A stretch of 64,000 nucleotides of DNA from Nocardioides lijunqiniae (GCF_015024225.1 NZ_JACJGM010000012.1:94014-158013), one strand, 5' to 3'; positions 44,881 through 54,334 are shown, numbered from the stretch's first letter. Numbers and translations are program-made. The notes: generated from the letters alone by a model not told the origin.

Positions 44881-45735
44881 TCAGGCGAGGCGGGGAGCCG
44901 GGCCTCGGCCGGCGCCGCGCAGGGCGCCGCCGAGGCCGTGAAGGACGTGGGAGAGGGCCGCCAGGCAGATTGCGGCCATGGCGATGGAGGACCCGGCGGC
45001 GGTCTCGGCGAACCACGACACGAGCAGGCCGACGAGGACCGCCAGCACGCCGAGCAGCGCGGCCAGCGCCATCGTCGTGGGCAGGCGGCGGGTCCAGGCG
45101 GACGCGGCGACGGCGGGAGCGATCAGGAGGCCGACGACCAGGAGCGACCCGACCGCTTGGTAGGACACCACCACGGTGAGCGTCACCAGTCCCACCAGCA
45201 GCGCCTGGGCGAGGGCCGGTCGCAGTCCGAGGGTGCCGGCCACGCGTGCGTCGAGGGCGAGGGCTACGAGTGCGCGGTGCGAGAGCGCCGTGAGGACGAG
45301 GCCGGTGCCCGTCGCGATGGCGAGCACCACCACGTCGGTCGAGGAGATGGCCAAGATGTCGCCGAAGAGGATCGCGGAGGCATCGGTGGCGAAGCTGCCG
45401 GAGTGGGAGACCACGATGACGCCGAGCGCGAGCATCGCGACGAACAGCAGCCCGATGCTGGTGTCGTACGCGAGCCGTCCGCTCCGCTGGAGGAGGCCGA
45501 CCGCCACGCTCATGGCCGCGGCGCTGGCCGCGGCGCCGAGCAGCACCGGGAAGCCCGCCACCGTCGCCAGCGCGACGCCCGGGAGCATGCCGTGCGCGAG
45601 CGCCTCCCCGAGGAAGGCCATGCCCCGCACCACCACCCAGGTGCCCACGACGCCACATAGCACGGCGACCAACGCGCCTCCGAGGAGCGCGCGCCGGAAG
45701 AACTCGAGGGCGAACGGCTCGGTCATCCAGGACAT
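44881..45735 (-). CDS. aztB: Zinc ABC transporter permease, AztB-like
   Basis: 284 residues, about eight membrane spans (FFRRALLGGALVAVLCGVVGTWVVVRGMAFLGEALAHGMLPGVALA is the usual ABC-3/ZnuB N-terminus, with FLGEALAHGMLPG). The end is rich in Ala/Gly. ATG 45735 is chosen because a promoter TTGAGA (45771-45766), 17-bp spacer, TACGTT (45748-45743) ends seven bases before it, so the mRNA is probably leaderless. First gene of the minus-strand azt operon. Confidence 0.85.
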   Translation of the reverse strand: MSWMTEPFALEFFRRALLGGALVAVLCGVVGTWVVVRGMAFLGEALAHGMLPGVALATVAGFPVLLGAAASAAAMSVAVGLLQRSGRLAYDTSIGLLFVAMLALGVIVVSHSGSFATDASAILFGDILAISSTDVVVLAIATGTGLVLTALSHRALVALALDARVAGTLGLRPALAQALLVGLVTLTVVVSYQAVGSLLVVGLLIAPAVAASAWTRRLPTTMALAALLGVLAVLVGLLVSWFAETAAGSSIAMAAICLAALSHVLHGLGGALRGAGRGPAPRLA

Positions 45736-45742
45736 GGCGACG

Positions 45743-45787
45743 AACGTAGGACAAGTGAGAGTGATTCTCAAAATCAATAAGTTACTC
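45743..45787. promoter_or_regulatory. Divergent azt promoter with Zur-type box
   Basis: TGAGAGTGATTCTCA (45756-45770) is nearly palindromic and related to the boxes before znuA. On the minus strand it overlaps the -35 TTGAGA of aztB; the -10 TACGTT lies at 45748-45743. On the plus strand a -10-like TTACTC (45782-45787) ends seven bases before aztA. A repressor bound here could control both directions. Zur binding is inferred from the transported metal and the box likeness. Confidence 0.65.
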
Positions 45788-45794
45788 TCGTGCC

Positions 45795-46478
45795 ATGACG
45801 GCCTCCGTGCACCTCTCCTCGTCCCCCCAGCACCTGTCCTCCATGGCCCGGCTCGTGGGCGTCGGGGTCTCCTACGGCGAGCACCAGGCCCTGCGCCACG
45901 TGGACCTGCGGATCTCGCGAGGGCGCCTCACCGCGCTGACGGGAGCCAACGGCGCCGGCAAGTCGACCCTCATCGAGGTGCTGGCCGGGGTCCGGCCGGT
46001 GACGACCGGGCAGGTGACGAGGGCGACTGGGGCGCTGGCGTTCGTGCCGCAGCGCACCGCCGTGCCCGACCGGCTGCCCGTCACCGTGCGGGAGGTGGTC
46101 ACGATCGGGGCCTGGGGTGAGGCCGGTCTGTGGCGTCGGGTCGGGTCTGCCGGCCGGGTCCGCGTCGCGACCGCGATGGAGGTGCTGGGGCTCACCGGCC
46201 TCGCGCACCGCTCGTTCGGCACGCTGTCCGGCGGCGAGCAGCAGCGTGCGCTGCTGGCGCAGGGTCTGGCCCGCGGCGCGGAGCTGCTGCTCATCGACGA
46301 GCCCACGACGGGCCTCGACGGGGAGAGCGCCGCGCATATCGGTGCCGCCATCGAGGCCGAGGTGGCTCGGGGCGTCACGGTCGTGTGCGTGAGTCACGAC
46401 GACGACGTCATCGCCCGAGCAGCGCGCGTGGTGCGCCTCCAGGACGGCCGGATCGTCGACGACACCGAGCCGGCCTGA
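45795..46478 (+). CDS. aztA: Zinc ABC transporter ATP-binding protein, AztA-like
   Basis: 227 residues. Walker A GANGAGKSTLIEVL, signature SFGTLSGGEQQRALLAQ, Walker B ELLLIDEPTTGLDG, switch His in VCVSHDDDVI. The sole ATPase for the azt permease encoded divergently. ATG 45795 is just after a -10-like hexamer, so the start may be leaderless. Upstream of it only the shared promoter region lies. Confidence 0.85.
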   Translation: MTASVHLSSSPQHLSSMARLVGVGVSYGEHQALRHVDLRISRGRLTALTGANGAGKSTLIEVLAGVRPVTTGQVTRATGALAFVPQRTAVPDRLPVTVREVVTIGAWGEAGLWRRVGSAGRVRVATAMEVLGLTGLAHRSFGTLSGGEQQRALLAQGLARGAELLLIDEPTTGLDGESAAHIGAAIEAEVARGVTVVCVSHDDDVIARAARVVRLQDGRIVDDTEPA

Positions 46479-46500
46479 GCGGTGGCCGCTCCGGCCTGCG

Positions 46501-46905
46501 CTAGCGGCAGGCCGCGCAGGTGCCGAAGATCTCGAGGGTGTGGCTGACCTGCGCGTAACCGTGCTCCTCGGCGATCGCGCGCGTCCAGCGCTCCACGCCA
46601 GGACCCTCGACCTCGATCGTCGCTCCGCAGGTGCGGCAGACGAGGTGGTGGTGGTGCGTGTCGGAGCAGCGGCGGTAGCTCGCCTCGCCGTCCTCGGTGC
46701 GCAGCAGGTCGACCTCGCCGGACTCCACCATCCGCTGGAGCGTGCGGTAGACGGTGGCCAGGCCTACGGGCTCGCCCCGTCGCGAGAGCAGCTCGTGGAT
46801 GTCCTGGGCGGAGCGGAAGTCGTCGAAGGAGGCCATCGCCTCGGCCACCGCGATCCGCTGACGCGTGGGGCGCAGCCCCGAGGGCGCCGGGTCAGTGCTC
46901 GTCAT
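46501..46905 (-). CDS. zur: Fur-family zinc uptake regulator, Zur-like
   Basis: 134 residues. N-terminal winged helix (LRPTRQRIAVAEAMASFDDFRSAQDIHELLSRRGEPVGLATVYRTLQRMVESGEVD), and the C-terminal metal sites with HHHHLVCRTCGATIEVEGP and a second CxxC pair FGTCAACR. Placed last in the znuA-znuC-znuB operon (start overlaps znuB by 14 bases), so it should be the repressor that senses zinc for these transporters, binding the TGAGAA-type boxes. Confidence 0.9.
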   Translation of the reverse strand: MTSTDPAPSGLRPTRQRIAVAEAMASFDDFRSAQDIHELLSRRGEPVGLATVYRTLQRMVESGEVDLLRTEDGEASYRRCSDTHHHHLVCRTCGATIEVEGPGVERWTRAIAEEHGYAQVSHTLEIFGTCAACR

Positions 46906-47899
46906 AGTGCTGCTCGTGAGGGGCGTGCCGGTGGCCGTCGTGCACGTAGTCGACGTGGTCGCCGTGGGGGATCGCGGCGTGCCCGCAGTCGGGGCCGTGG
47001 TCGTGGGGGTGCTCGGCCGCGTCGTGCGGGGTGGTGGTCCCGTCCGGGGGCAGCGCCGGGAACGGCGTGCTCCGCAGGTGGCGTCGGCGCAGCCAGGCGC
47101 CCAGCGGCCAGGTGATCACGAAGCCGGCGAGCGAGAGCAGGACGATGGTGGAGCCGGGAGCCACGCGGGTCCCGGCCGGAGCGAGGGCCGACAGCGACAG
47201 GCCGCCCACGGAGGCGACCATGCCCAGCACCATCGCCGCGCCTAGGGTCGTCCGGAAGGAGCGGGTGAGCTGCTGGGAGGTCGCCACCGGCACGACCATC
47301 AGCGCCGACACGAGGAGCAGCCCGACCGTGCGCATCGCGATCGTGACGCTGACGGCGGCGAGCACGGCGACCAGCAGGTTGTAGGCCCGGACGTTGAGCC
47401 CGGCGACCCGTGCGAACTCCTCGTCCTGAGCCACCGCGAACAGCTGCGGGGCCAGGCCCACGCCGACGAGGATGACCACCGCGGCGAAAGCCATCGTGAT
47501 CCACACGTCACCCACGGAGATCGTGGTGATGGAGCCGAAGAGGTACTCCTGCAGGCGCGCGGCGCTCTGTCCGCCCAGCCCGGTCAGCAGCACGCCGCCG
47601 GCCAGTCCGCCGTAGAAGAGCAGGGCGAGGGCGACGTCGCCGTTGGTGTGGCCGCGCTCGCGGATGATCTCGATCAGGACCGCGCCCAGCACCGCGACGG
47701 TGACCGCCGTCCACGTGGGCGCGATGCCGGTCAGCAGCCCGAGCGCGACGCCGGTGACGGCGACGTGACCGATCCCGTCACCGAGCAGCGCCAGGCGCCG
47801 CTGGACGATGTAGGTGCCGACGGCGGGAGCCGCGAGGCCGGTGAAGAAGGCGGCGAGCAGGGCTCGCTGCATGAAGGGGTAGGAGAAGATGTCGAGCAT
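46892..47899 (-). CDS. znuB: Zinc ABC transporter permease, ZnuB-like
   Basis: 335 residues. ABC-3 permease core of about eight spans (RRLALLGDGIGHVAVTGVALGLLTG is the family marker; ALLFYGGLAGGVLLTGL, LLLVSALMVVPVAT). The last 50 residues are a hydrophilic tail very rich in His and Asp (HPHDHGPDCGHAAIPHGDH...), absent from most relatives and probably metal-binding in the cytoplasm or outside depending on topology. The gene overlaps znuC by one base and zur by 14. Confidence 0.9.
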   Translation of the reverse strand: MLDIFSYPFMQRALLAAFFTGLAAPAVGTYIVQRRLALLGDGIGHVAVTGVALGLLTGIAPTWTAVTVAVLGAVLIEIIRERGHTNGDVALALLFYGGLAGGVLLTGLGGQSAARLQEYLFGSITTISVGDVWITMAFAAVVILVGVGLAPQLFAVAQDEEFARVAGLNVRAYNLLVAVLAAVSVTIAMRTVGLLLVSALMVVPVATSQQLTRSFRTTLGAAMVLGMVASVGGLSLSALAPAGTRVAPGSTIVLLSLAGFVITWPLGAWLRRRHLRSTPFPALPPDGTTTPHDAAEHPHDHGPDCGHAAIPHGDHVDYVHDGHRHAPHEQHYDEH

Positions 47900-48699
47900 C
47901 AGCGGCCTCCCTCCAGCGGGCTGGAGACGTGGGGGGAGTGGTCGTGGCGCAGCGCGTGGCCGTCGGTGTGGTGGTGGTGCAGGTGCGGCTCGGCGAAGCG
48001 CGGGTCGTGCACCTGGTGGTCGGCCAGTGGGGCGCCGTCGTAGGCGACCCGGCCGTCGCGCATGACCACGGCGCGCCCGACGAGCCCGGCGAGCGGGCCC
48101 AGCTCGTGGGCGACCAGCACGATGGTGGCGCCCCGGGAGGCGAGCTCGCCGAGCGCGGCGGTGAGCGCGAGCTGGTTGGGCAGGTCGACGCCGGCGGTCG
48201 GCTCGTCGAGGAACAGCAGCTCCGGCTCACCGGCGAGCGCGCGCGCGATCAGCACCCGCTGCTGCTGGCCTCCGGAGAGCTGCGAGACGCCGTCACGTGC
48301 CCGGTCTGCGAGGTCGACCACCTCGAGGGCGTCCTTGATCGCCGTACGGTCGGCACGCGAGAGCGGGCGCAGGAGCCGTCGGCGGGTGAGCCGGCCCGAG
48401 GCGACGACCTCCCAGACGGAGGCCGGGACGCCGGTGGCCGCGCCGAGGCGCTGGGGCACGTAGCCGACCCGTTGCCAGTCGTGGAAGTGGCGGAGGTCGG
48501 TGCCGAAGAGCTCGAGCGTGCCGGAGGTCAGCGGGCGCAGCCCGGTCAGGGCGCGGACCAGGGTGGTCTTGCCCGACCCGTTGGCGCCCATGAGTGCCAC
48601 GAACTCGCCGGACTCGACGCGCAGGTCGATGCCACGCAGGACCGGGCGGCCGCCGATGGCGACCGCCCCGTCCGTGAGGTGCAGAGGTGTCACTGGCAC
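47899..48699 (-). CDS. znuC: Zinc ABC transporter ATP-binding protein, ZnuC-like
   Basis: 266 residues. Walker A GANGSGKTTLVRAL, signature GVSQLSGGQQQRVLIAR, Walker B ELLFLDEPTAGVDL. The C-terminal extension is His-rich (HLHHHHTDGHALRHDHSP), a second cytoplasmic metal-binding tail in this operon. The ATG overlaps znuA by ten bases. Confidence 0.92.
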   Translation of the reverse strand: MPVTPLHLTDGAVAIGGRPVLRGIDLRVESGEFVALMGANGSGKTTLVRALTGLRPLTSGTLELFGTDLRHFHDWQRVGYVPQRLGAATGVPASVWEVVASGRLTRRRLLRPLSRADRTAIKDALEVVDLADRARDGVSQLSGGQQQRVLIARALAGEPELLFLDEPTAGVDLPNQLALTAALGELASRGATIVLVAHELGPLAGLVGRAVVMRDGRVAYDGAPLADHQVHDPRFAEPHLHHHHTDGHALRHDHSPHVSSPLEGGR

Positions 48700-49673
48700 C
48701 CGTTGGCCTTCACCAGCGCCTCGAGGTTGGCGTTCATCAGGGACAGGTAGTCGTCGTCGGACGTCTCGTCGCTGAGGCCCTCGATCGGGTCCAGCACCGC
48801 GGTCGTCACCCCGGCGTCCTCGGCCACGGCGTTCGCCAGGCGCTTGGTGGCCAGGCGCTCGGAGAACACCGTGGTGATGCCGTCCTCGCGGATCAGGTCC
48901 TCGAGGCGGGCGCGGTCGGCGGGGGTCGGCTCCGCGTCGGGGGAGAGTCCGTTGATCGGCTCCATGTCGAGACCGTACTTCGTCAGGTAGCTGAACGCGT
49001 CGTGGCTGACCACGACCGTGCTGCGCTCGCAGCTCGTCAGGGTCGAGCGGTAGGACTCGTCGAGCTTCTCCAGGTCGCTGCGGAGGTCAGCAGCGTTGGC
49101 GGTGTACTGGTCGGCGTTGTCGGCATCGAGCTCGCCGAGCTTCGCGGCCACGGCGTCACCGAGGTCGGCCATGCGCAGCGGGTCCTGCCAGAAGTGCGGG
49201 TCCACGTCGCCGTGATCGTGACCCTCCTCGTCGGCGTGGCCCTCCTCCTCGCCCTCGTGGCCGGCCTCCTCCTCGGCGTGCTCGTCCTCGTGCTCCTCGG
49301 TCTTGAGCAGCTCCACCACGTCGGCCACGTCCACGACCTCACCGGTCGCGTTGGCCTCGACGGAGTCGTCGACGGTCGGCTGGAAGCCGGTCTCGAACAC
49401 CACGAGGTCGGCGTCGACGATCGCGCCCGTCTCGCGCGGCGTCAGCTCGAGGTCGTGCGGCTCGCCACCGGGCTGGGTGAGGTTCTCGACGTCGGCCAGG
49501 TCGCCGGCGACCCGCTCCGCGACGTACTGGAGGGGGTAGAAGGCGGCGACCACCTGGATCCCGTCGTCGGCGCTCGCCGAGTCGTCGCTGAGCGCGCCGC
49601 ACCCGCTCAGCGCCAGCGCTCCTGCGGCCAGGAGGGCGGACGAGCGGAAGGCAAGGCGGCGAGGCAGGTTCAT
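48690..49673 (-). CDS. znuA: Zinc ABC transporter substrate-binding protein, ZnuA-like
   Basis: 327 residues. Lipobox ALSGCGALS, then cluster A-I fold: VAAFYPLQYVAERVAG, GGEPHDLELTPRE (His ligand), an acidic/His-rich loop (about residues 125-155: EEHEDEHAEEEAGHEGEEEG), DVDPHFWQDPLRMADL (His), VVVSHDAFSYLTKYG (His). The loop is the ZnuA type, in contrast to the loopless AztC copy. First gene of znuA-znuC-znuB-zur. The start at 49673 lies directly after the promoter, with no Shine-Dalgarno sequence, so translation is probably leaderless. Confidence 0.92.
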   Translation of the reverse strand: MNLPRRLAFRSSALLAAGALALSGCGALSDDSASADDGIQVVAAFYPLQYVAERVAGDLADVENLTQPGGEPHDLELTPRETGAIVDADLVVFETGFQPTVDDSVEANATGEVVDVADVVELLKTEEHEDEHAEEEAGHEGEEEGHADEEGHDHGDVDPHFWQDPLRMADLGDAVAAKLGELDADNADQYTANAADLRSDLEKLDESYRSTLTSCERSTVVVSHDAFSYLTKYGLDMEPINGLSPDAEPTPADRARLEDLIREDGITTVFSERLATKRLANAVAEDAGVTTAVLDPIEGLSDETSDDDYLSLMNANLEALVKANGCQ

Positions 49674-49709
49674 GAGAACGATTCTCAAGCACATGAGAAT
49701 CATTGTCAA
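49673..49709 (-). promoter_or_regulatory. Double Zur-type operator over a leaderless znuA promoter
   Basis: Two boxes, TGAGAACGATTCTCA (49673-49687, a 15-bp near-perfect palindrome) and TGAGAATCATTGTCA (49694-49708), start 21 bp apart, i.e. two helical turns on one DNA face. On the minus strand they cover TTGACA (49709-49704), 17-bp spacer, GAGAAT (49686-49681). The -10 ends seven bases before the ATG. Zur as the binder follows from the operon content and known Fur-family boxes. Confidence 0.8.
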
Positions 49710-49741
49710 CTCGGCGGACCAGTGGTTGAAACCACGCCACC

Positions 49742-49856
49742 GGTGGTCGAGCAGCGAGGAGCGTCAGCGACGAGCGCCCGTCGAGACCCCTGCACCCGAA
49801 CGCCGAGCTGATCCCACGGTGGTTGAGGTGCGAGCGCCAGCGAGCCTCGAAACCAC
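49742..49856 (+). repeat. Dispersed repeats left of element B
   Basis: Type 1 repeat at 49742-49790 and type 2 at 49818-49856, in the same order and orientation as before copy A at 6326-6505. They begin some 30 bp upstream of the znuA promoter. Confidence 0.88.
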
Positions 49857-49878
49857 ACTGTTTGCGGGGGCTGGTGTT

Positions 49879-50030
49879 GGCCCGCGCGCTAGCAGCCCGG
49901 GTCTCGGCGTCAAGGAGCTTCGCCCGCTTCGCGGCGGCTTCGCCGTCCTTGACTCCGAGCCTCTCCCGGGCTGCTGTGGCGGCGCACGGGCGGCGGCGGC
50001 TTCGCCGCGCCGCCCGCACAAGCGCGGGCC
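49879..50030 (+). repeat. Composite structured element, copy B core
   Basis: Same architecture as copy A with altered but paired stems: outer GGCCCGCGC (49879-49887) with GCGCGGGCC (50022-50030); middle AGCAGCCCGGG (49891-49901) with CCCGGGCTGCT (49965-49975); inner GTCAAGGA (49909-49916) with TCCTTGAC (49946-49953), identical to A; side hairpin GCGGC-TTC-GCCGC near 49995-50007. The compensatory changes argue that the fold is selected. No start codon with ribosome site or long coding frame is convincing. Confidence 0.8.
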
Positions 50031-50049
50031 CTGCCTATCGGTCGCCTAT

Positions 50050-50118
50050 GTCGGCAGTTCGCGCCTGACGCCGACGTCTCCACGCTCGGCCGGCCCGGTG
50101 TGGTGACCAACTGCCGAC
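50050..50118. repeat. Shared inverted-repeat module between copies B and C
   Basis: GTCGGCAGTT (50050-50059) pairs with AACTGCCGAC (50109-50118), equivalent to the 6765-6833 module after copy A. Copies B (plus) and C (minus) are tail to tail and use this one module in common. Confidence 0.75.
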
Positions 50119-50167
50119 GCTGAGTGTCGGTTGTCGCACCACCAGTCACACCAGCCCCACCAGGGGG

Positions 50168-50326
50168 GGTGCCGCGCTTTGCGCGGGCGGCGCGGGCGAA
50201 GCCCGTGTCGCCCCGTGCGCCGTCAAGCCGGTCGAGAGAGGCTCCGGGTCAAGGACGGCCGGAGGCCGCCGCGAAGCGGGCGAAGCTCCTTGAGGCGGAG
50301 ACGCGACCGGCTAAGCGCGCGGCACC
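50168..50326 (-). repeat. Composite structured element, copy C core
   Basis: Reverse orientation. Outer stem arms at 50168-50177 and 50317-50326, middle stem AGCCGGTCG/CGACCGGCT at 50226-50234 and 50304-50312, inner arms at 50248-50255 and 50287-50294 with one mismatch. Sequence is closest to copy A, about 43 kb away and inverted with respect to it. Confidence 0.8.
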
Positions 50327-50360
50327 CCAGTCCGGCCCCGAGGAGGCAGCCAGAGGTGCG

Positions 50361-50501
50361 GGGGTCTCGACGGACGCTCGTCGCTGGCGCTCCTCGCTGC
50401 TCGACCACCGGTGCGGTGGTTTCGAGGCTCACTGGCGCTCGCACCTCAACCACCGTAGTCGGCGTGATTTCGGGGCTCGCTGCGCTCGCACCTCAACCAC
50501 C
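50361..50501 (-). repeat. Dispersed repeats right of element C
   Basis: Type 1 at 50361-50408 and type 2 at 50415-50454 and 50466-50501, all in reverse orientation. With 49742-49856 they form near-symmetric ends of the B-C inverted pair. Confidence 0.88.
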
Positions 50502-50518
50502 GGGGCTAGCCTGCGGGG

Positions 50519-50839
50519 ATGTTGGTGGTGAGCAGGTTCCGGGTGGCCGACGACGAGCGCGAGGTGTTCCGGGGGGAGCTGGAGGGGGCGCACGCGCTGC
50601 TCGCGGCGCGGCCCGGGTACGTCGACGGGACGATCGGGCGCAACCTCGACGAGCCGACCCTGTGGGTGCTCACGACGCGGTGGGAGCACGTCGGGGCCTA
50701 CCGCCGGGCGCTGTCGTCGTACGACGTGAAGCTGGGGGCGGTGCCGCTGCTGAGCCGGGCCGTGGACGAGCCCAGCGCCTACGAGGTGGTCGAGCCGGGG
50801 ACCGTGCTCAATATCGAGTCGAGCAGGTCGATAGGCTGA
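50519..50839 (+). CDS. Antibiotic biosynthesis monooxygenase (ABM) domain protein
   Basis: 106 residues of ferredoxin-like fold: MLVVSRFRVADDEREVFRGEL, then LLAARPGYVDGTIGRNLDEPTLWVLTTRWEHVGAYRRALSSYDVK, and a short tail. ABM proteins act as small oxygenases or as dimeric stress proteins. TAGCCT (50507-50512) lies six bases before the ATG, so the promoter sits at the very end of the repeat array and the mRNA is probably leaderless. Confidence 0.84.
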   Translation: MLVVSRFRVADDEREVFRGELEGAHALLAARPGYVDGTIGRNLDEPTLWVLTTRWEHVGAYRRALSSYDVKLGAVPLLSRAVDEPSAYEVVEPGTVLNIESSRSIG

Positions 50840-50887
50840 GCGGCTCCGGGACCGGCAGCCAGTCGGCCCACGAGCAGGAGCTCCCAC

Positions 50888-52297
<1,410 letters not shown>

Positions 52298-52323
52298 GCG
52301 GCCGCCGGGTGCACAATGGCGCC

Positions 52324-52986
52324 GTGAAGAGCGCCGGGACCCTCGCCAGCCTGCTGCTGTGCGGGGCTCTGCTCGCCGGCTGCTCGGACGACGGAGGCGA
52401 CCCGGAGACCCCGGAGCCCACGGACGGCGCCAGCTCGTCGGCGTCGCCCGCGGCGCAGGAGCCCGAGCAGGAGGGGGTCCCCGAGGGCACCGAGCTGACG
52501 CCCGAGGGCACCGACCTCGTGCTCGGTGACGAGGCCGTGGTGTCCTACGAGCCGCGCCAGGAGACCGTCGGCGTGCTGGAGGTGAGCGTCACGCGGATCG
52601 AGCGGACGACGTTCCGCGCGTCGTTCGCCGGCTGGCAGCTCGGCGCGAGCACGAAGCGCACGACGCCCTACTTCGTCCGGGCCACGCTGACCAACGCCGG
52701 CGAGACCGACCTCGGCGGCCGGCAGGTCCCGCTGTACGGCGTCGACTCCAAGGACATGCTCGTCGAGGCCTCGACCTTCAAGGGTCGCTTCAAGCCGTGC
52801 CCGAGCCGCCCGTTCCCGAAGGCGTTCGCCCCGGGCGCCACGCACGAGGCCTGCCTGGTCTACCTCGCGCCCGCCGGCACCACGCTGGCGGCGGTCTCGT
52901 TCCGCCCCACGCAGGAGTACGTCCCGATCACCTGGACCGGGCCTGTCTCGAAGGTGCGCCCCGTCAAGCGCAAGCCCCGGCCGTAG
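52324..52986 (+). CDS. Lipoprotein of unknown function
   Basis: 220 residues: signal peptide with lipobox LLAGCSDD, an acidic/Pro/Ser linker, then a beta-rich domain (VVSYEPRQETVGVLEVSVTRIERTTF, PYFVRATLTNAGETDLGGRQVPLYGVDS, CLVYLAPAGTTLAAVSFRP) of the kind often called DUF4352-like. GTG 52324 is preceded by CACAAT (52312-52317) at six bases, a likely leaderless promoter. It follows glyS but probably has its own transcript. Confidence 0.8.
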   Translation: MKSAGTLASLLLCGALLAGCSDDGGDPETPEPTDGASSSASPAAQEPEQEGVPEGTELTPEGTDLVLGDEAVVSYEPRQETVGVLEVSVTRIERTTFRASFAGWQLGASTKRTTPYFVRATLTNAGETDLGGRQVPLYGVDSKDMLVEASTFKGRFKPCPSRPFPKAFAPGATHEACLVYLAPAGTTLAAVSFRPTQEYVPITWTGPVSKVRPVKRKPRP

Positions 52987-53062
52987 CTGCACGCCGCCAC
53001 ACCGCCCGACCCGGCGGATCCGGCGGTTTGGGCGGCGGCCGCGCCGGCGCGAGAATGGGCGG

Positions 53063-54202
53063 GTGACCGCCCTGCCCTCCTCGTTGACGCTCGGGTCGCT
53101 GCGCGTCGAGACGCCGGTGGTGCTCGCGCCGATGGCCGGCATCACCAACGCCGCCTACCGCCGCCTCTGTGCGGAGCAGGGGGCCGGCCTCTACGTCTGC
53201 GAGATGATCACCTCGCGCGGGCTGGTCGAGCGCGACGAGACGACGCTGAAGATGCTCGTCTTCGACGAGCTCGAGACCACGCGCTCGGTCCAGCTCTACG
53301 GCACAGACCCCGTCTACGTCGGCAAGGCGGCCGAGATCCTCTGCGGCGAGTACGGCGTCGCCCACATCGACCTCAACTTCGGCTGCCCCGTGCCGAAGGT
53401 GACCCGCAAGGGCGGTGGGGGAGCCCTGCCGTGGAAGCGGGCGCTGCTCGGCGAGATCCTCGAGCACGCGGTCGCCGCCGCCACGCCGTACGGCGTCCCG
53501 GTCACGATGAAGACCCGCAAGGGCATCGACGACGACCACCTCACCTACCTCGACGCGGGTCGCATCGCGCAGGAGTCCGGCTGTGCGGCCATCGCGCTGC
53601 ACGGGCGCACGGTCGCCCAGTCCTACTCCGGGCAGGCCGACTGGAGCGCGATCGCGCGGCTGGTCGAGCACGTCGACATCCCCGTCCTGGGCAACGGAGA
53701 CATCTGGGAGGCCGCCGACGCGGTGCGCATGGTCGAGGAGACCGGGGTCGCCGGTGTCGTCGTGGGTCGCGGGTGCCTGGGGCGGCCGTGGCTCTTCCGC
53801 GACCTGGCGGCGGCGTTCGCGGGCGAGGTGGTCGCCACGCTGCCCACGCTCGGCGAGGTCGCCGACATGATGCGCCGCCACGCGCAGCTGCTGTGCGACC
53901 ACATGGGCGAGGAGCGCGGCTGCAAGGAGTTCCGCAAGCACGTGTCCTGGTACCTCAAGGGGTTCGCCGCCGGCGGCGACATGCGGCGCTCGCTGGCCAT
54001 GGTCGACACGCTGGCCGACCTGGACCGGCTGCTCGCCGACCTGGACCGCGACGAGGCGTTCCCGGTGCAGGAGCTCGGCACCCCGCGCGGGCGCCAGGGC
54101 TCGCCGAAGAGCCGGGTGGCCCTTCCCGAGGGCTGGCTGGACGACACCGACGGCACCGACGTCGAGCTGCGCGAGGACGCGTCCGAGACCACCGGTGGGT
54201 GA
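53063..54202 (+). CDS. dusB: tRNA-dihydrouridine synthase, DusB type
   Basis: 379 residues. TIM barrel with FMN: VVLAPMAGITNAAYRRLC, VQLYGTDPVYVGKAAEI, HIDLNFGCPVPKVTRKGGGGALPWKR (active-site Cys), KTRKGIDDDHLTYLD, HGRTVAQSYSGQADW, VLGNGDIWEAADA, GVVVGRGCLGRPWLF. Reduces uridine in tRNA. GTG 53063; a good promoter TTGGGC (53028-53033), 17-bp spacer, GAGAAT (53051-53056) ends six bases before it. Confidence 0.95.
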   Translation: MTALPSSLTLGSLRVETPVVLAPMAGITNAAYRRLCAEQGAGLYVCEMITSRGLVERDETTLKMLVFDELETTRSVQLYGTDPVYVGKAAEILCGEYGVAHIDLNFGCPVPKVTRKGGGGALPWKRALLGEILEHAVAAATPYGVPVTMKTRKGIDDDHLTYLDAGRIAQESGCAAIALHGRTVAQSYSGQADWSAIARLVEHVDIPVLGNGDIWEAADAVRMVEETGVAGVVVGRGCLGRPWLFRDLAAAFAGEVVATLPTLGEVADMMRRHAQLLCDHMGEERGCKEFRKHVSWYLKGFAAGGDMRRSLAMVDTLADLDRLLADLDRDEAFPVQELGTPRGRQGSPKSRVALPEGWLDDTDGTDVELREDASETTGG

Positions 54203-54334
54203 CTCGGAACACGCACAGGTTTCTGGTGGGGGATTGGGACACGATCCGCGCACTGTGCTTTAGTCGTCGTTCGTGCCCGACCACCTCGTGTGGTGGGGCA
54301 CCGTCCCTGTCAGCAACAGCAAAGGATCAGCGCT

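Noticed and set aside
49742..50510. Insertion sequence with its own transposase
   Set aside because: No frame has transposase motifs and the interior is only about 150 bp of hairpins. A non-autonomous element remains possible.
54203..54334. c-di-AMP (ydaO-type) riboswitch before the secreted peptidase-like gene
   Set aside because: Such a riboswitch often precedes actinobacterial cell-wall hydrolase genes, but I could not find its conserved core; only a 5-bp hairpin is visible.
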